From: Pontibacterium sp049603715
GTDB lineage: Bacteria > Pseudomonadota > Gammaproteobacteria > Pseudomonadales > Balneatricaceae
DNA length: 64,000 nucleotides
Assembly (NCBI GenBank): GCA_049603715.1
Contig: JBMYSW010000005.1
Coordinates: 62,001-126,000 of the forward strand
Reading direction: 5' to 3'
Both the position numbers and the translations under genes were made by a program. Below, one piece after another: positions 34,799-43,176 of this stretch (positions are counted from its first letter, which is position 1; each line of letters starts with the position of its first letter). The notes under the pieces are model-generated. The model was given only the letters and a program-made list of their open reading frames with translations, did not search any database and was not told the DNA's origin.

Positions 34799-35737
34799 AT
34801 GACCCAGACGCTACGCATCGCTACCCGCAAAAGCCTACTCGCCCTATGGCAAGCAGAGTATGTAAAGGCTGAGTTAGAAGCACACCACCCAGAGCTCACC
34901 GTAGAGCTGGTACCTATGGTGTCGCGTGGCGATAAAATTCTCGATACTCCACTGGCCAAAGTGGGCGGCAAGGGCCTCTTTGTTAAAGAGTTAGAAACCG
35001 CACTGCTTGAAGACCGTGCCGACATTGCCGTGCACTCTATGAAAGACGTGCCCATGGAGTTTCCTGAAGGTTTGGGCTTATCGGTTATTTGCCCACGCGA
35101 ACGCCCAACCGATGCCTTTGTCTCAAACACCTACGAACACCTAGACGATGTACCAGCAGGTGCAGTGATTGGTACTTCATCTTTACGTCGCGAAGCACAA
35201 CTGCGCGAGCGTCGCCCAGACCTCACCATTAAATGGCTGCGTGGCAACGTTCAAACTCGCCTAGGTAAATTGGATAACGGCGAATACGACGCCATTATTC
35301 TGGCCACTGCGGGCCTCATCCGCCTTGAGCTTGGCGACCGTATCAAACACGAGATCACCCCAGAAGACAGCCTACCGGCTGGCGGCCAAGGCGCTGTGGG
35401 TATTGAATGCCGTGTTGAAGACGAACGTATTCAAGCGCTGCTTAAACCTTTGCACCACTTGCCAACAGCACAATGTGTATTGGCCGAGCGTGCGATGAAC
35501 CGCCACCTTGAAGGCGGCTGCCAAGTACCTATTGGTTGCTTTGCTGAACTCAGCGAAGACCAAAGCAGCCTGCACCTACGTGGCCTCGTCGCCAAGCCTG
35601 ATGGCAGCCTGATTTTGCGCGACGAACTCACCGGCACCGCCGCCGAGCCAGAAGCATTAGGTATCGCCCTCGCCGAGCGTTTACTCGCAGCAGGTGCAGG
35701 CGAAATTTTGCAGGAAGTGTATAACAGTGAAGGCTAA
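34799..35737 (+). CDS. hemC: Hydroxymethylbilane synthase (porphobilinogen deaminase)
   Basis: Encodes 312 residues. Typical blocks are RIATRKSLLALWQAEYV, KDVPMEFPEGL and RGNVQTRLGKLD. The dipyrromethane cofactor attaches to the Cys in LEGGCQVPIG near residue 241. It polymerises four porphobilinogens into hydroxymethylbilane. AGGAACC precedes the ATG and TACAAT near 34655 may be part of its promoter. First gene of hemCDXY. Confidence 0.97.
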   Translation: MTQTLRIATRKSLLALWQAEYVKAELEAHHPELTVELVPMVSRGDKILDTPLAKVGGKGLFVKELETALLEDRADIAVHSMKDVPMEFPEGLGLSVICPRERPTDAFVSNTYEHLDDVPAGAVIGTSSLRREAQLRERRPDLTIKWLRGNVQTRLGKLDNGEYDAIILATAGLIRLELGDRIKHEITPEDSLPAGGQGAVGIECRVEDERIQALLKPLHHLPTAQCVLAERAMNRHLEGGCQVPIGCFAELSEDQSSLHLRGLVAKPDGSLILRDELTGTAAEPEALGIALAERLLAAGAGEILQEVYNSEG

Positions 35738-36512
35738 GCAACCCCTCGCGGGCAAAACCATTGTCGCCACACGGCCCGAAGCCGAACAACCGGCGCTGGT
35801 TGAACTCCTTACGTCACTGGGTGCGACCGTGTTGTCGTTACCCATGTTGGCCATTGTAAATACCACACCCGACCGCCCCGACTACGCTGCCACCCGCGCG
35901 GCTATCCTCGACCTCGACTTATACAGCCATATTATTTTTGTCAGCCCCAGCGCAGCGCGCGCGGGGTATGACTGGGTAGATACCTTTTGGCCTCAGTTAC
36001 CTGTGGGCATTAACTGGTTCTCGATGGGTGGTAAAACCCAAGCGACCCTCGCCGCACTAGGAATCGAGTCTGAGATTAGTGACAAGGGTTTTGACTCCGA
36101 AGCACTACTCACTCACCCTAAGCTCCAAGATGTAACCGATCACCGTATTTTGATCATGCGTGGCGAGGGTGGTCGACCCTTTTTGGCAGACGAGCTTACC
36201 AAGCGCGGCGCCAAGGTTGACCATGCCGTGTTATATGCAAGAGAAGCCCCCGTCTATGAGACCAAGAGATTACATCAAACGCTTTACGAGGCCTCTCCGC
36301 ATGGCATACTTGTAACCAGCGTTGATGGCTTAAATAATCTTGTAACACACAGCCAAACACTCGACAAAAAAGCACAAAAATCGGTACTAAACTGTACTCT
36401 CGTCGTCCCGAGCCAACGCGTGTATGACCAAGCCAAAGCGCTCGGTTTTACAAGGATCAAGCGCTCCGACGGGCCCGACAACGCCGCCATGTGTGCCGCG
36501 TTAACGAATTAA
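35727..36512 (+). CDS. hemD: Uroporphyrinogen-III synthase
   Basis: Encodes 261 residues from a GTG at 35727 that overlaps the hemC stop by 11 bp and follows GGAAG; an upstream GTG at 35694 is less plausible. The sequence is diverged as usual for HemD: KTIVATRPEAEQPALVELL at the start, and IFVSPSAARAG and RGEGGRPFL in the body. It closes hydroxymethylbilane into uroporphyrinogen III with ring D inversion. Confidence 0.9.
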   Translation: MKAKQPLAGKTIVATRPEAEQPALVELLTSLGATVLSLPMLAIVNTTPDRPDYAATRAAILDLDLYSHIIFVSPSAARAGYDWVDTFWPQLPVGINWFSMGGKTQATLAALGIESEISDKGFDSEALLTHPKLQDVTDHRILIMRGEGGRPFLADELTKRGAKVDHAVLYAREAPVYETKRLHQTLYEASPHGILVTSVDGLNNLVTHSQTLDKKAQKSVLNCTLVVPSQRVYDQAKALGFTRIKRSDGPDNAAMCAALTN

Positions 36513-36519
36513 TGACGAT

Positions 36520-37926
36520 GTGGATAATCGACTTATGCGTAAAAAAGACAAAAAAGTAACGGACACCGGTCTCACTAAAAACGAAGAAGCAACCGTAAAC
36601 GAGACCGCCGTCGAGACCTCAAGCGACACCACAGACACCGCTGAAAACAGCAACGACGCAGAAGCGACGACTGAGCCCGCAGAAGCGGCAGACAAAAAAG
36701 CAGAGCCAACCGACGCTGAGAAGAGCGAGGAAGAGAGCACAACAGAGGCTAAAGCAGAAGACGCTGAAAGCACAGCCGACGCGACCACTGACGAACAGCC
36801 TGCGCTCATCGAAACCGACACTGCCAAAGTTGATGCCGACACCGTCACAACAGAAGCTACCGAGCCAAGCAAAGAAAAAACACCTGCAACATGGCCAGGT
36901 AAACTCGCCCTTGTTTTATCCATCGCTGCCCTAGGCTGCGCGGGTTACCTTTACTGGCAAGGCATGCAAATGCAAACCAGCAGCCAAAGCCAAGCAAACG
37001 ACCTACAACAAGCCGTAGAAACCCAGCTTGCACGTCAAGGTGGCGAAGTATCGGGTGCCATCAGTGCGGTTAAGAGTCAACTGCAAACCTTGCAGTCGTC
37101 AATGAACAGCGAGCGCAAAGAAGTTGAAGTGCTGCAACAGCGCTTAACTCAGAGCATCCAGCAAGTTACTGCCAACCAGCCGAATACTCGTACCGACTGG
37201 CTACTGGCCGAAATCGAATACCTGCTTCGTTTGGCAAACCAGCGCGTATTGATGGAAAAAACTGCTGATGGCGCACTCACACTGCTAAACGCAGCAGACG
37301 ACATCCTCAAAGAAATGGATGACGTTTCTATCTACAACGTACGCGAAGCCCTCGCAAAAGACATTGCCGCACTTGAAGCCGTGCCAGAACTCGACGACCA
37401 AGGCATCTTCCTTAAGCTATCTGCCATGAACGGCTTAGTCGACAAGCTTAAGCGCCTACCGCTCAAAGAGCAGCGCGAGCTACCTGAAATGCTCAAGCAA
37501 ATCACCCCAGACGCGGTATCTGAAGGCTGGGTTGCGGGTATGGCCGACTCGTGGAGCAATGCCATGGATAAACTGGGTGCTTTGGTTATCATCCAAAACA
37601 CCGACGACAGCATTAAACCGCTACTCTCGCCTGAGCAAATGTTTTACCTACAGCAAAACCTTCGCTTAATGCTAGAGCAAGCGCAGTTGTCTGTACTACA
37701 GGGTAAACAAGGCACCTTTGACGCGAGTCTCGAAAAAGCCGACCTGTGGCTTGCCAACTACTTTGATCCGAACGACAGCGCCACAAAAGCTTTGCGCAAA
37801 AACGTTGCAGCACTTAAAGGCACCAACGTAAACCCAGAAATGCCAGATATTTCTGGGTCGCTTACCGCCCTTAAAAGCTACCTACTCACCATGGCCAAAC
37901 TAAAACAAGAAGGAGCTAGCCAATGA
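36520..37926 (+). CDS. hemX: HemX-like membrane protein with long acidic N-terminal tail
   Basis: Encodes 468 residues from a GTG at 36520, or 463 from the ATG at 36535. Residues 10-120 are low-complexity and rich in Ala, Glu, Asp and Thr, so probably disordered. One membrane span follows (LALVLSIAALGCAGYLYW, about 127-146). After it come a periplasmic coiled coil (LQQAVETQLAR onward) and the conserved HemX domain (DWLLAEIEYLLRLANQRV). It is often misnamed as a uroporphyrinogen methyltransferase but has no methyltransferase fold. Its role in heme synthesis is unclear. E. coli HemX is shorter. Confidence 0.87.
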   Translation: MDNRLMRKKDKKVTDTGLTKNEEATVNETAVETSSDTTDTAENSNDAEATTEPAEAADKKAEPTDAEKSEEESTTEAKAEDAESTADATTDEQPALIETDTAKVDADTVTTEATEPSKEKTPATWPGKLALVLSIAALGCAGYLYWQGMQMQTSSQSQANDLQQAVETQLARQGGEVSGAISAVKSQLQTLQSSMNSERKEVEVLQQRLTQSIQQVTANQPNTRTDWLLAEIEYLLRLANQRVLMEKTADGALTLLNAADDILKEMDDVSIYNVREALAKDIAALEAVPELDDQGIFLKLSAMNGLVDKLKRLPLKEQRELPEMLKQITPDAVSEGWVAGMADSWSNAMDKLGALVIIQNTDDSIKPLLSPEQMFYLQQNLRLMLEQAQLSVLQGKQGTFDASLEKADLWLANYFDPNDSATKALRKNVAALKGTNVNPEMPDISGSLTALKSYLLTMAKLKQEGASQ

Positions 37927-39155
37927 AAAAGCTCTTCCTTATTTTATTAGTGGTCTTGGCCGCAGGTACTTGGATCGGCAAAAAAATGATTCAAGACCCA
38001 GGCTACGTACTACTCGCCTACGGCGGTACCACCGTTGAAATGAGCCTTTGGGTCTTTGTTATCGCCTTTGTATTAGTGTTTTTGGCACTGCATTGGCTGC
38101 TCAACATCAGCGCCAACGCCCTGCTCCCTGTCACCCGCCTACAAGCGTGGCGCTTGCAGCAACTAGAAGCCGCTGCCCACAAAAAGACCCTTCGTGGCTT
38201 GAGTGCTTTAGCCGAAGGCCATTGGGCCAAAGCACAGCGCCACCTTAGCCAAGGTAGCAAGTACAGCGAAATGCCCATGATCAACTACTTGGCTGCGGCC
38301 CGCGCTGCCGACGAGCAAGGCGATACCAGCACCGCTGACTTTTTGCTTGGCCGTGCTCTCGAAGTCAGCCCAGAAGCCGAAGTCGCTGTGGGTATTACCC
38401 AAGCACAAATGCAGCTAAAACGCGGCGAAGTAGAGCCCTGCCTGGCCACCCTGCTCAAGTTGCAAGCACGCGTACCTAAAAGCCCGTTTGTGCTGCGTCT
38501 ACTTAAAGACGTATACATTGGCCTCAACGATTGGAGCGCCCTAAAAGACCTATTGCCAACCCTTCGTAAGCAAAAGGTCATTAGCGAAAACGAGCTCGCC
38601 ACACTTGAGCTGCAAACCTACGGCGCACTGCTTAAACAGCAGGTATCCAATGAGCAAAACGCCGAAGAACTGGGCAGCCTATGGCAAACCATTCCTAAAA
38701 ACTTGCAATCTAACAGCGCACTGGGTGACGAATACGTTGCTCTGCTCATTAGTCAGCAAGCTTACGAAAAAGCCGATGCCTACATTCGCCAAGCGCTAAA
38801 AGCTGAATGGAGCGAAGCCCTGGTACTGCGCTTTGGCACTCTGCCAAGCAGCAGCGCCAAGCGCCAACTAGACGTCGCTCGCGAATGGCTAAAACACCAC
38901 GCCAACAGCCCAGCGCTAAACATCACCCTAGGCCGCTTGTGCTTGCGCAGCGAATACTGGCCCGACGCCCAAGAGTACTTTGAAAAGGCATTGGCAGTAT
39001 CGACCGACGATAGCGAGCTACACCAAGTCGCACTTGCCGAGCTTAACCGCCTGCTTCAGCACCTAGGCCAAGAAGATCAAGCGCAAAAGCTACTGCAAAA
39101 GAACGTGGCCAGCATCGTGCCGCAACTGCCAGACCTACCTCAGCCATCTCAGTAA
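37923..39155 (+). CDS. hemY: HemY-like tetratricopeptide membrane protein
   Basis: Encodes 410 residues. Two N-terminal membrane spans (residues about 3-18 and 42-65) form the HemY_N domain, with a TPR-like helical C-terminal part (ALNITLGRLCLRSEYWPDAQ near 340). The start overlaps the hemX stop (ATGA). This proteobacterial HemY is distinct from the Bacillus protoporphyrinogen oxidase of the same name; it is thought to act in late heme synthesis. A strong terminator follows. Confidence 0.9.
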   Translation: MKKLFLILLVVLAAGTWIGKKMIQDPGYVLLAYGGTTVEMSLWVFVIAFVLVFLALHWLLNISANALLPVTRLQAWRLQQLEAAAHKKTLRGLSALAEGHWAKAQRHLSQGSKYSEMPMINYLAAARAADEQGDTSTADFLLGRALEVSPEAEVAVGITQAQMQLKRGEVEPCLATLLKLQARVPKSPFVLRLLKDVYIGLNDWSALKDLLPTLRKQKVISENELATLELQTYGALLKQQVSNEQNAEELGSLWQTIPKNLQSNSALGDEYVALLISQQAYEKADAYIRQALKAEWSEALVLRFGTLPSSSAKRQLDVAREWLKHHANSPALNITLGRLCLRSEYWPDAQEYFEKALAVSTDDSELHQVALAELNRLLQHLGQEDQAQKLLQKNVASIVPQLPDLPQPSQ

Positions 39156-39184
39156 GCCATATAGTTTACAAAAGAGAGACGTAT

Positions 39185-39235
39185 AAAAGGGGCAGGCCTA
39201 AGCGGAGTAACATCCGGCTGGGCCTGCCCCTTTTT
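39185..39235 (+). terminator. Rho-independent terminator of hemCDXY
   Basis: AAAAGGGGCAGGCC at 39185-39198 pairs with GGCCTGCCCCTTTT at 39221-39234, with an inner TCCGGCT arm and a T-run after it. Confidence 0.9.
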
Positions 39236-39270
39236 ATTGGTGGTATTTTTCTACGGGCTCGGCATGCAAA

Positions 39271-39547
39271 TTATCGGCGCAAGGTCTCTATTGCAGCCTC
39301 AGCAATGTTCAGCATGCCTTGGAGGTGCCGCCGAGCGACGTCACTTTTGCTCTCAAGTCTCTGGGGTACGGTTACTAACACCAATCAAAACTGCAAAATG
39401 GGACTGCGATAACCCTGTTTTTTCGCGAATGCTTTTAACTTCAGGCTCTGGATATTCAGTCACTTTGGCGGGCGTTTTTAGTCCTCTGACGACCTCATCC
39501 ATTTCTTGCACACTGGCCAGCAGTTCTTCAAACATATCATTTCTCAT
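39271..39547 (-). pseudogene. Decayed helix-turn-helix antitoxin (NadS/HigA-like)
   Basis: The frame starts at the ATG at 39547 (MRNDMFEELLASVQEMDEVV) and carries a good HTH start (IREKTGLSQSHFAVLIGVSNRT). It then hits stops where relatives read a LENWEQ-type motif. Past a frameshift, the conserved tail LNIAEAAIETLRR is still readable, ending at 39271. The remnant thus contains at least two stop codons and one shift. Its start overlaps the stop of the Phd-like gene. No intact RelE/HigB toxin lies beside it, so this is probably a dead toxin-antitoxin locus. Confidence 0.75.
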
Positions 39548-39792
39548 TCGACGCACTTCATATGATCCATAACACTTTCTACAGAACATCGACCCGCCTC
39601 AACATCAGCTTTCGCTTCTTGTAAGGCAAATGCCAATTCATACTCACGAAGTCTCGCATATGTTTCAACGCTCATGAGCACATGACGATCATTCCCTTTA
39701 ACAGAGATTACGATCTCTTCGTCTTCTTTCAGTCGAGTCTCTAAAACAGACACCCCTCTGGCTTTTAGCTCATCATTTGTTACCGTACGCAT
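39544..39792 (-). CDS. Phd/YefM-family antitoxin, orphan
   Basis: Encodes 82 residues: an N-terminal Phd/YefM fold (LKARGVSVLETRLKEDEEIVISVKG region) and a C-terminal helix for toxin contact (FALQEAKADVEAGRCS). Such proteins neutralise RelE- or Doc-type toxins and repress their own promoter. Here the gene is followed by the decayed HTH antitoxin, not by a toxin, so it seems to have lost its partner. The stop overlaps the next start by 4 bp. Confidence 0.75.
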   Translation of the reverse strand: MRTVTNDELKARGVSVLETRLKEDEEIVISVKGNDRHVLMSVETYARLREYELAFALQEAKADVEAGRCSVESVMDHMKCVE

Positions 39793-40076
39793 CTTGCCAC
39801 CGCCAAGCCTACAATACTTTTACCAATACAATAGTCATATACGTTAAGCCTAGTCGCTCGCTTGTAAAAAGCGCCAATAAAATTGATAAATAACCAACGC
39901 CGATAAGAGTAACGACTAACAGCCTTACACATTATGCTTTAGCGGCTACTCTTAGCGTCTGCTTGACTTACCACATAATCAAAAGCTACGTTGGAGCAAT
40001 AACCATGGAGCAGATACAATAGAGTCTAAAGCCTGATGAATTACCACAGCCAATTCCTAAGCTGGGGGAGCAAACA

Positions 40077-40256
40077 ATGCAAGCTGCCAAACAAGACGCT
40101 TTAAACATCATTAGTCAACTGCCGGACAACGCAGACATGGAAGAAATTATGTATCGTCTGTACGTCCTCGACAAAGTTCGTAAAGGCCAAGAAGCCGTAG
40201 AGCGCGGTGAAACACTATCCAGCGAAGCGCTAGAGCGAGAAATTAATTCATGGTGA
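40077..40256 (+). CDS. Probable antitoxin of the adjacent RelE/ParE-type toxin
   Basis: Encodes 59 residues, starting MQAAKQDALNIISQLPDN behind an excellent GGGGGAG ribosome site, with acidic helices and ending EALEREINSW. The stop overlaps the toxin start (ATGGTGA), the usual antitoxin-toxin coupling. Seventy-two bases upstream and in frame is another ATG (40005) after TTGGAG, whose frame stops at a TAG five codons later (40020-40022). The region between still reads like protein (SLKPDELPQPIPKLGEQT), so an 83-residue ancestor may have been shortened by a nonsense mutation. Confidence 0.72.
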   Translation: MQAAKQDALNIISQLPDNADMEEIMYRLYVLDKVRKGQEAVERGETLSSEALEREINSW

Positions 40257-40549
40257 TATGGACTAAGCCTGCAATCGCTGACTTAAAACATATCCATGAC
40301 TTTATTGCTGAAGACTCGAAACACTATGCCAAGAAGGTCGTTCAAGAGATACGTGAAAAAACTGACCTTCTCAATGAGCTCCCTAGCATCGGGAAAGTTG
40401 TGCCTGAAGTGGGCAAACCATCAGTGCAAGAATTACAAATCTACTCGTATCGCATAATGTATGAAGTCGTAAACAAGCAATGCTATGTGCTTGCCGTGAT
40501 TCATAAACGACGCAACTTTATGGCAGAGGGCTTGCCGCAATCCGACTAG
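40250..40549 (+). CDS. RelE/ParE-family toxin
   Basis: Encodes 99 residues. The ParE/RelE fold pattern is complete: W-x-x-A-x-x-DL-x-x-I at the start (WTKPAIADLKHIHDFIAED), LNELPSIGKVVPE in the middle, and YSYRIMYEV and VLAVIHKRRNF at the end. ParE members poison gyrase and RelE members cut mRNA; the sequence alone does not decide. It is coupled to the antitoxin gene by a 7-bp overlap. Confidence 0.85.
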   Translation: MVIWTKPAIADLKHIHDFIAEDSKHYAKKVVQEIREKTDLLNELPSIGKVVPEVGKPSVQELQIYSYRIMYEVVNKQCYVLAVIHKRRNFMAEGLPQSD

Positions 40550-40670
40550 CCTTTATGAAACGCCTTTCACCAGAATAAATGTTACAAGGGTAATAAATTT
40601 ACTTTCCGGTTTTTAGCCTACCTCTACCCCATCAATTTTCCCAGAAAATAGATCTATCACCTTTATGCTT

Positions 40671-40691
40671 AAGAAGAGCTGGGCTCTTCTT
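40671..40691. terminator. Hairpin after the toxin-antitoxin pair
   Basis: AAGAAGAGC, loop TGGG, GCTCTTCTT: a perfect 9-bp stem in the gap between toxin and GIY-YIG gene. There is no clear U-run, so termination is uncertain. Confidence 0.45.
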
Positions 40692-40830
40692 ATCATGCGA
40701 ATATACGTTGGCTGATACCACAAACCTTTGCTTGAACCTCTGATCTGGCTTTTAATTGAGGTTTATCGCTTGTTTGCTGCACCATCACACCAGCACTGAT
40801 CAAACATGTAAGACCAAGGATGGATTAAAT

Positions 40831-41691
40831 ATGGGTAAGAAAATCACAATCTACATGATCGATGGCACACCAGAAGGGCCAAAAACATATGAGATTGGTA
40901 ACTGGTCAGGGAAGGCAACCTCCTGCCCGAGGTCAGCAGCGAAGTCTATCCTCGCACGGGATGACTTTGACAATGCAGGCGTATATTTTCTTCGCTCTAC
41001 AGAGGGGTCATCAGACTATGACGACTCTGTGTATATCGGGGAAGCGGAATCACTTGGTGTACGTTTAAGGCAGCATTTATCTGGAGATAAAGACTTCGAC
41101 TCTTTTATATGCTTTTACTCGAAAGATGACATGCTAACCAAAGCTCATATTAAGTACTTAGAGTCTAGGCTTGTCAGCATTGCAAAAGAGGCGAAGAGCT
41201 CAGGTGTAATGAACTTAAATACCCCTACCCTTTCAAAACTGCCCGAAGCAGACGTATCCGACATGGAATACTTTATCGAGCAAATAAAGCTGATTTTGCC
41301 ATCTGCAAACATACGCGCCCTTATCAACTCTGTTGCTAGCCAAGACACCAAGCCTCATCGTCCCGATAGCAAACGCTATAGCTTAAAAAGCAGCCGCTTA
41401 AGCGCGACTATGATCGAGTCTACTGAGGGCTATTTAGTTTTAGCAGGAAGCGAATTCGCTAAACAAGAAACAAACTCTATAGCGGAGGGCTGGAAGAAAC
41501 TTAGAGCAAAGCTGAAGGACGAAAACCTAGTCGACCTCAACGGTAAACAAGGCATTCTCCGCCAAGATGTGATTTTCTCCTCCCCGAGCGCTGCAGCCTC
41601 TACATTGTTAGGTGCACAGTCACCCGGACCTATTCGCTGGATAGATGAATCAGGCCGAACGTTTAAAGAGAACCAAGAGGCTGAAACCTAG
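40831..41691 (+). CDS. GIY-YIG nuclease-like protein with C-terminal DUF4357
   Basis: Encodes 286 residues from the ATG at 40831 after AAGGATGG. The GIY-YIG core is readable: GVYFLRS near residue 49 and VYIGEAESLGVRLRQHL near 68, with a later Glu in YLESRLVSI. A linker of about 50 residues leads to a DUF4357-type module (GILRQDVIFSSPSAAAS, then IRWIDESGRTF). This architecture is often found in accessory or defence-rich regions; the activity is unproven. AT-richer than its neighbours and adjacent to toxin-antitoxin genes. Confidence 0.75.
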   Translation: MGKKITIYMIDGTPEGPKTYEIGNWSGKATSCPRSAAKSILARDDFDNAGVYFLRSTEGSSDYDDSVYIGEAESLGVRLRQHLSGDKDFDSFICFYSKDDMLTKAHIKYLESRLVSIAKEAKSSGVMNLNTPTLSKLPEADVSDMEYFIEQIKLILPSANIRALINSVASQDTKPHRPDSKRYSLKSSRLSATMIESTEGYLVLAGSEFAKQETNSIAEGWKKLRAKLKDENLVDLNGKQGILRQDVIFSSPSAAASTLLGAQSPGPIRWIDESGRTFKENQEAET

Positions 41692-41700
41692 TTAGCTGGC

Positions 41701-42363
41701 CTACCCAAATTCAGCCACAGCGGCATCTATAAACTCTAGGGTTTTATCTTTATCTAAGTATCCCTGAATCAGTGGGTATAAGGTGCCTTTAGCTTCCACA
41801 AGCAAAGTAGGAAAGCTGGATACGGCCCACTGTTGGCGAAGGGAGAGGTGGTGCTCTAACACCGCTTGGGTTTCTTCGCTGTTAAGCAGCTCTGCAAACT
41901 CTTCGCGATCAAAGCCGGCTTGTTCGGCTAGGTCGATAAGCACTTCTGGGTCAGAGGGGTTGAGTGCCTTTTGGTAATAAGCCTCTTGAATCGCATTGGC
42001 TAATGCCGGTGCTTGGCCTTGCGGGCCACTGACCGGAAACACGCCTTCTTCGCCACTTAAAAAGTGGGCGGCGAGTAGCGCTCTACAGGCGATAAAGGTA
42101 CTGCGTCGTGGCGCTTGGGTGCGCCAAAAATCGTAGTTAAACCTAGTGCCGGTTTGCTGCTCGATGGTTTGCCAAATACCTTGGATTTTATCCTGCATTT
42201 CTTGCGGCATGGGTACATCACTGTCGGGGGCCAAGCCACCCATTACCCATGTCACCGACAGGTCGGGGTATTTGTTGAGCACTGCCTCCAAGCTTGGACG
42301 AAACGCCCAGCACCAGCTGCACATGGGGTCCATAACGTAATAGAGCTTGAGTGAGTGGTTCAT
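41701..42363 (-). CDS. DsbA-family thiol oxidoreductase-like protein (FrnE type)
   Basis: Encodes 220 residues with no signal peptide. The thioredoxin-fold active site is CSWC near residue 15 (MDPMCSWCWAF), and the helical insert and cis-proline region SSFPTLLVE match the DsbA/FrnE group. It is likely cytoplasmic, acting in thiol exchange or isomerisation. The partner is unknown. It is convergent with the GIY-YIG gene. Confidence 0.85.
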   Translation of the reverse strand: MNHSLKLYYVMDPMCSWCWAFRPSLEAVLNKYPDLSVTWVMGGLAPDSDVPMPQEMQDKIQGIWQTIEQQTGTRFNYDFWRTQAPRRSTFIACRALLAAHFLSGEEGVFPVSGPQGQAPALANAIQEAYYQKALNPSDPEVLIDLAEQAGFDREEFAELLNSEETQAVLEHHLSLRQQWAVSSFPTLLVEAKGTLYPLIQGYLDKDKTLEFIDAAVAEFG

Positions 42364-42529
42364 AGTGAGAGTCCGCCCCTTTTATCGGCCAAAAGAAAGG
42401 CCATCACTATAATAAATTGGGCGTTATAAAGCAGCTATGTGTTGGCGGTGAGGCGTATGCAGGCCTAAACGCGTCCTTGCGCTAAAGCCTGTACATATGG
42501 GTGTGGACAAAAAGGTGGAGCTAAAAAGG

Positions 42530-43168
42530 CTATAGCAACGAACGAACGTAGGCTTCGATGCTCGCATCTTGGCAGTTGTCGAAGAAACACTGCTGGAAGC
42601 GCTCGCCAGATACGGCTGTGCGTACAAGCTCTTGGTCAATCGTCTTAAGGGTGTCTAGGTAATCGTCTTTAACAACGGCGGCTTTTACTTCGTTCAGGAT
42701 GCCTGCATTGCGAACTTGTGGCTCTTTACGCTCAAGCGGGTAACCCTCCCCACGGCTGCCGGTAAAGGCCTTTTCGAACATGTAACGCACGTTGAGTTCA
42801 GCACCCCAACCAAAGCCTTTAGCAAATGCCAACGCTAGGGCATTACCGTTATTAATTTGGTTAAACAAGAAGGCATCTGAAGGGTCAAGACAGTAGCCAC
42901 ACACCACACCCGGGTGAATATTGAGTGACATCATTGCGCCTTGGCCCGTACCACAACCAGCCACTACAAAGTCCACCGCTTTTGAGTTTAAAAGGATGCT
43001 CGCCATAATGCCGAGGTGAATGTAGGTAAGGTGGTGGTCGTTTTCGTCGCTCATGCCCACGTTAAATACGCTGTGCTCTAGCGGTTCGGCAACGGTGTTT
43101 AGCTGCTCAAGTACGATGGCGTTTTTAGCGGCTTGGCTGTTTTCCATCATTAATGCAATTTTCATCAT
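42530..43168 (-). CDS. RpiB/LacAB-family isomerase, possible DhuI-type uronate isomerase
   Basis: Encodes 212 residues, longer than RpiB (about 150). The RpiB fold is marked by VAGCGTGQGAMMSLNIHPGV, with the catalytic-type Cys near residue 72, and by NNGNALALAF. It starts 8 bp after kdgF in a two-gene operon under KdgR-like boxes. Streptococcal DhuI, an RpiB-fold enzyme, isomerises the linear keto-uronate made from unsaturated uronates, so I infer a similar step here rather than ribose-5-phosphate isomerisation. Confidence 0.72.
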   Translation of the reverse strand: MMKIALMMENSQAAKNAIVLEQLNTVAEPLEHSVFNVGMSDENDHHLTYIHLGIMASILLNSKAVDFVVAGCGTGQGAMMSLNIHPGVVCGYCLDPSDAFLFNQINNGNALALAFAKGFGWGAELNVRYMFEKAFTGSRGEGYPLERKEPQVRNAGILNEVKAAVVKDDYLDTLKTIDQELVRTAVSGERFQQCFFDNCQDASIEAYVRSLL

Positions 43169-43176
43169 GTGCTCCG

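Noticed and set aside
36501..36923. Antisense 140-codon Ser/Ala/Val-rich frame over hemX
   Set aside because: It is the mirror of the Ala/Glu/Thr-rich hemX tail and has no independent ribosome site or homology.
39240..41695. Integron cassette array or attC sites around the toxin-antitoxin genes
   Set aside because: No paired RYYYAAC/GTTRRRY ends or repeated long palindromes were found between the genes; orientation also varies.
42530..43168. Ribose-5-phosphate isomerase B
   Set aside because: Fold matches, but the protein is too long and is paired with kdgF under KdgR-like operators; uronate isomerase is the better inference.
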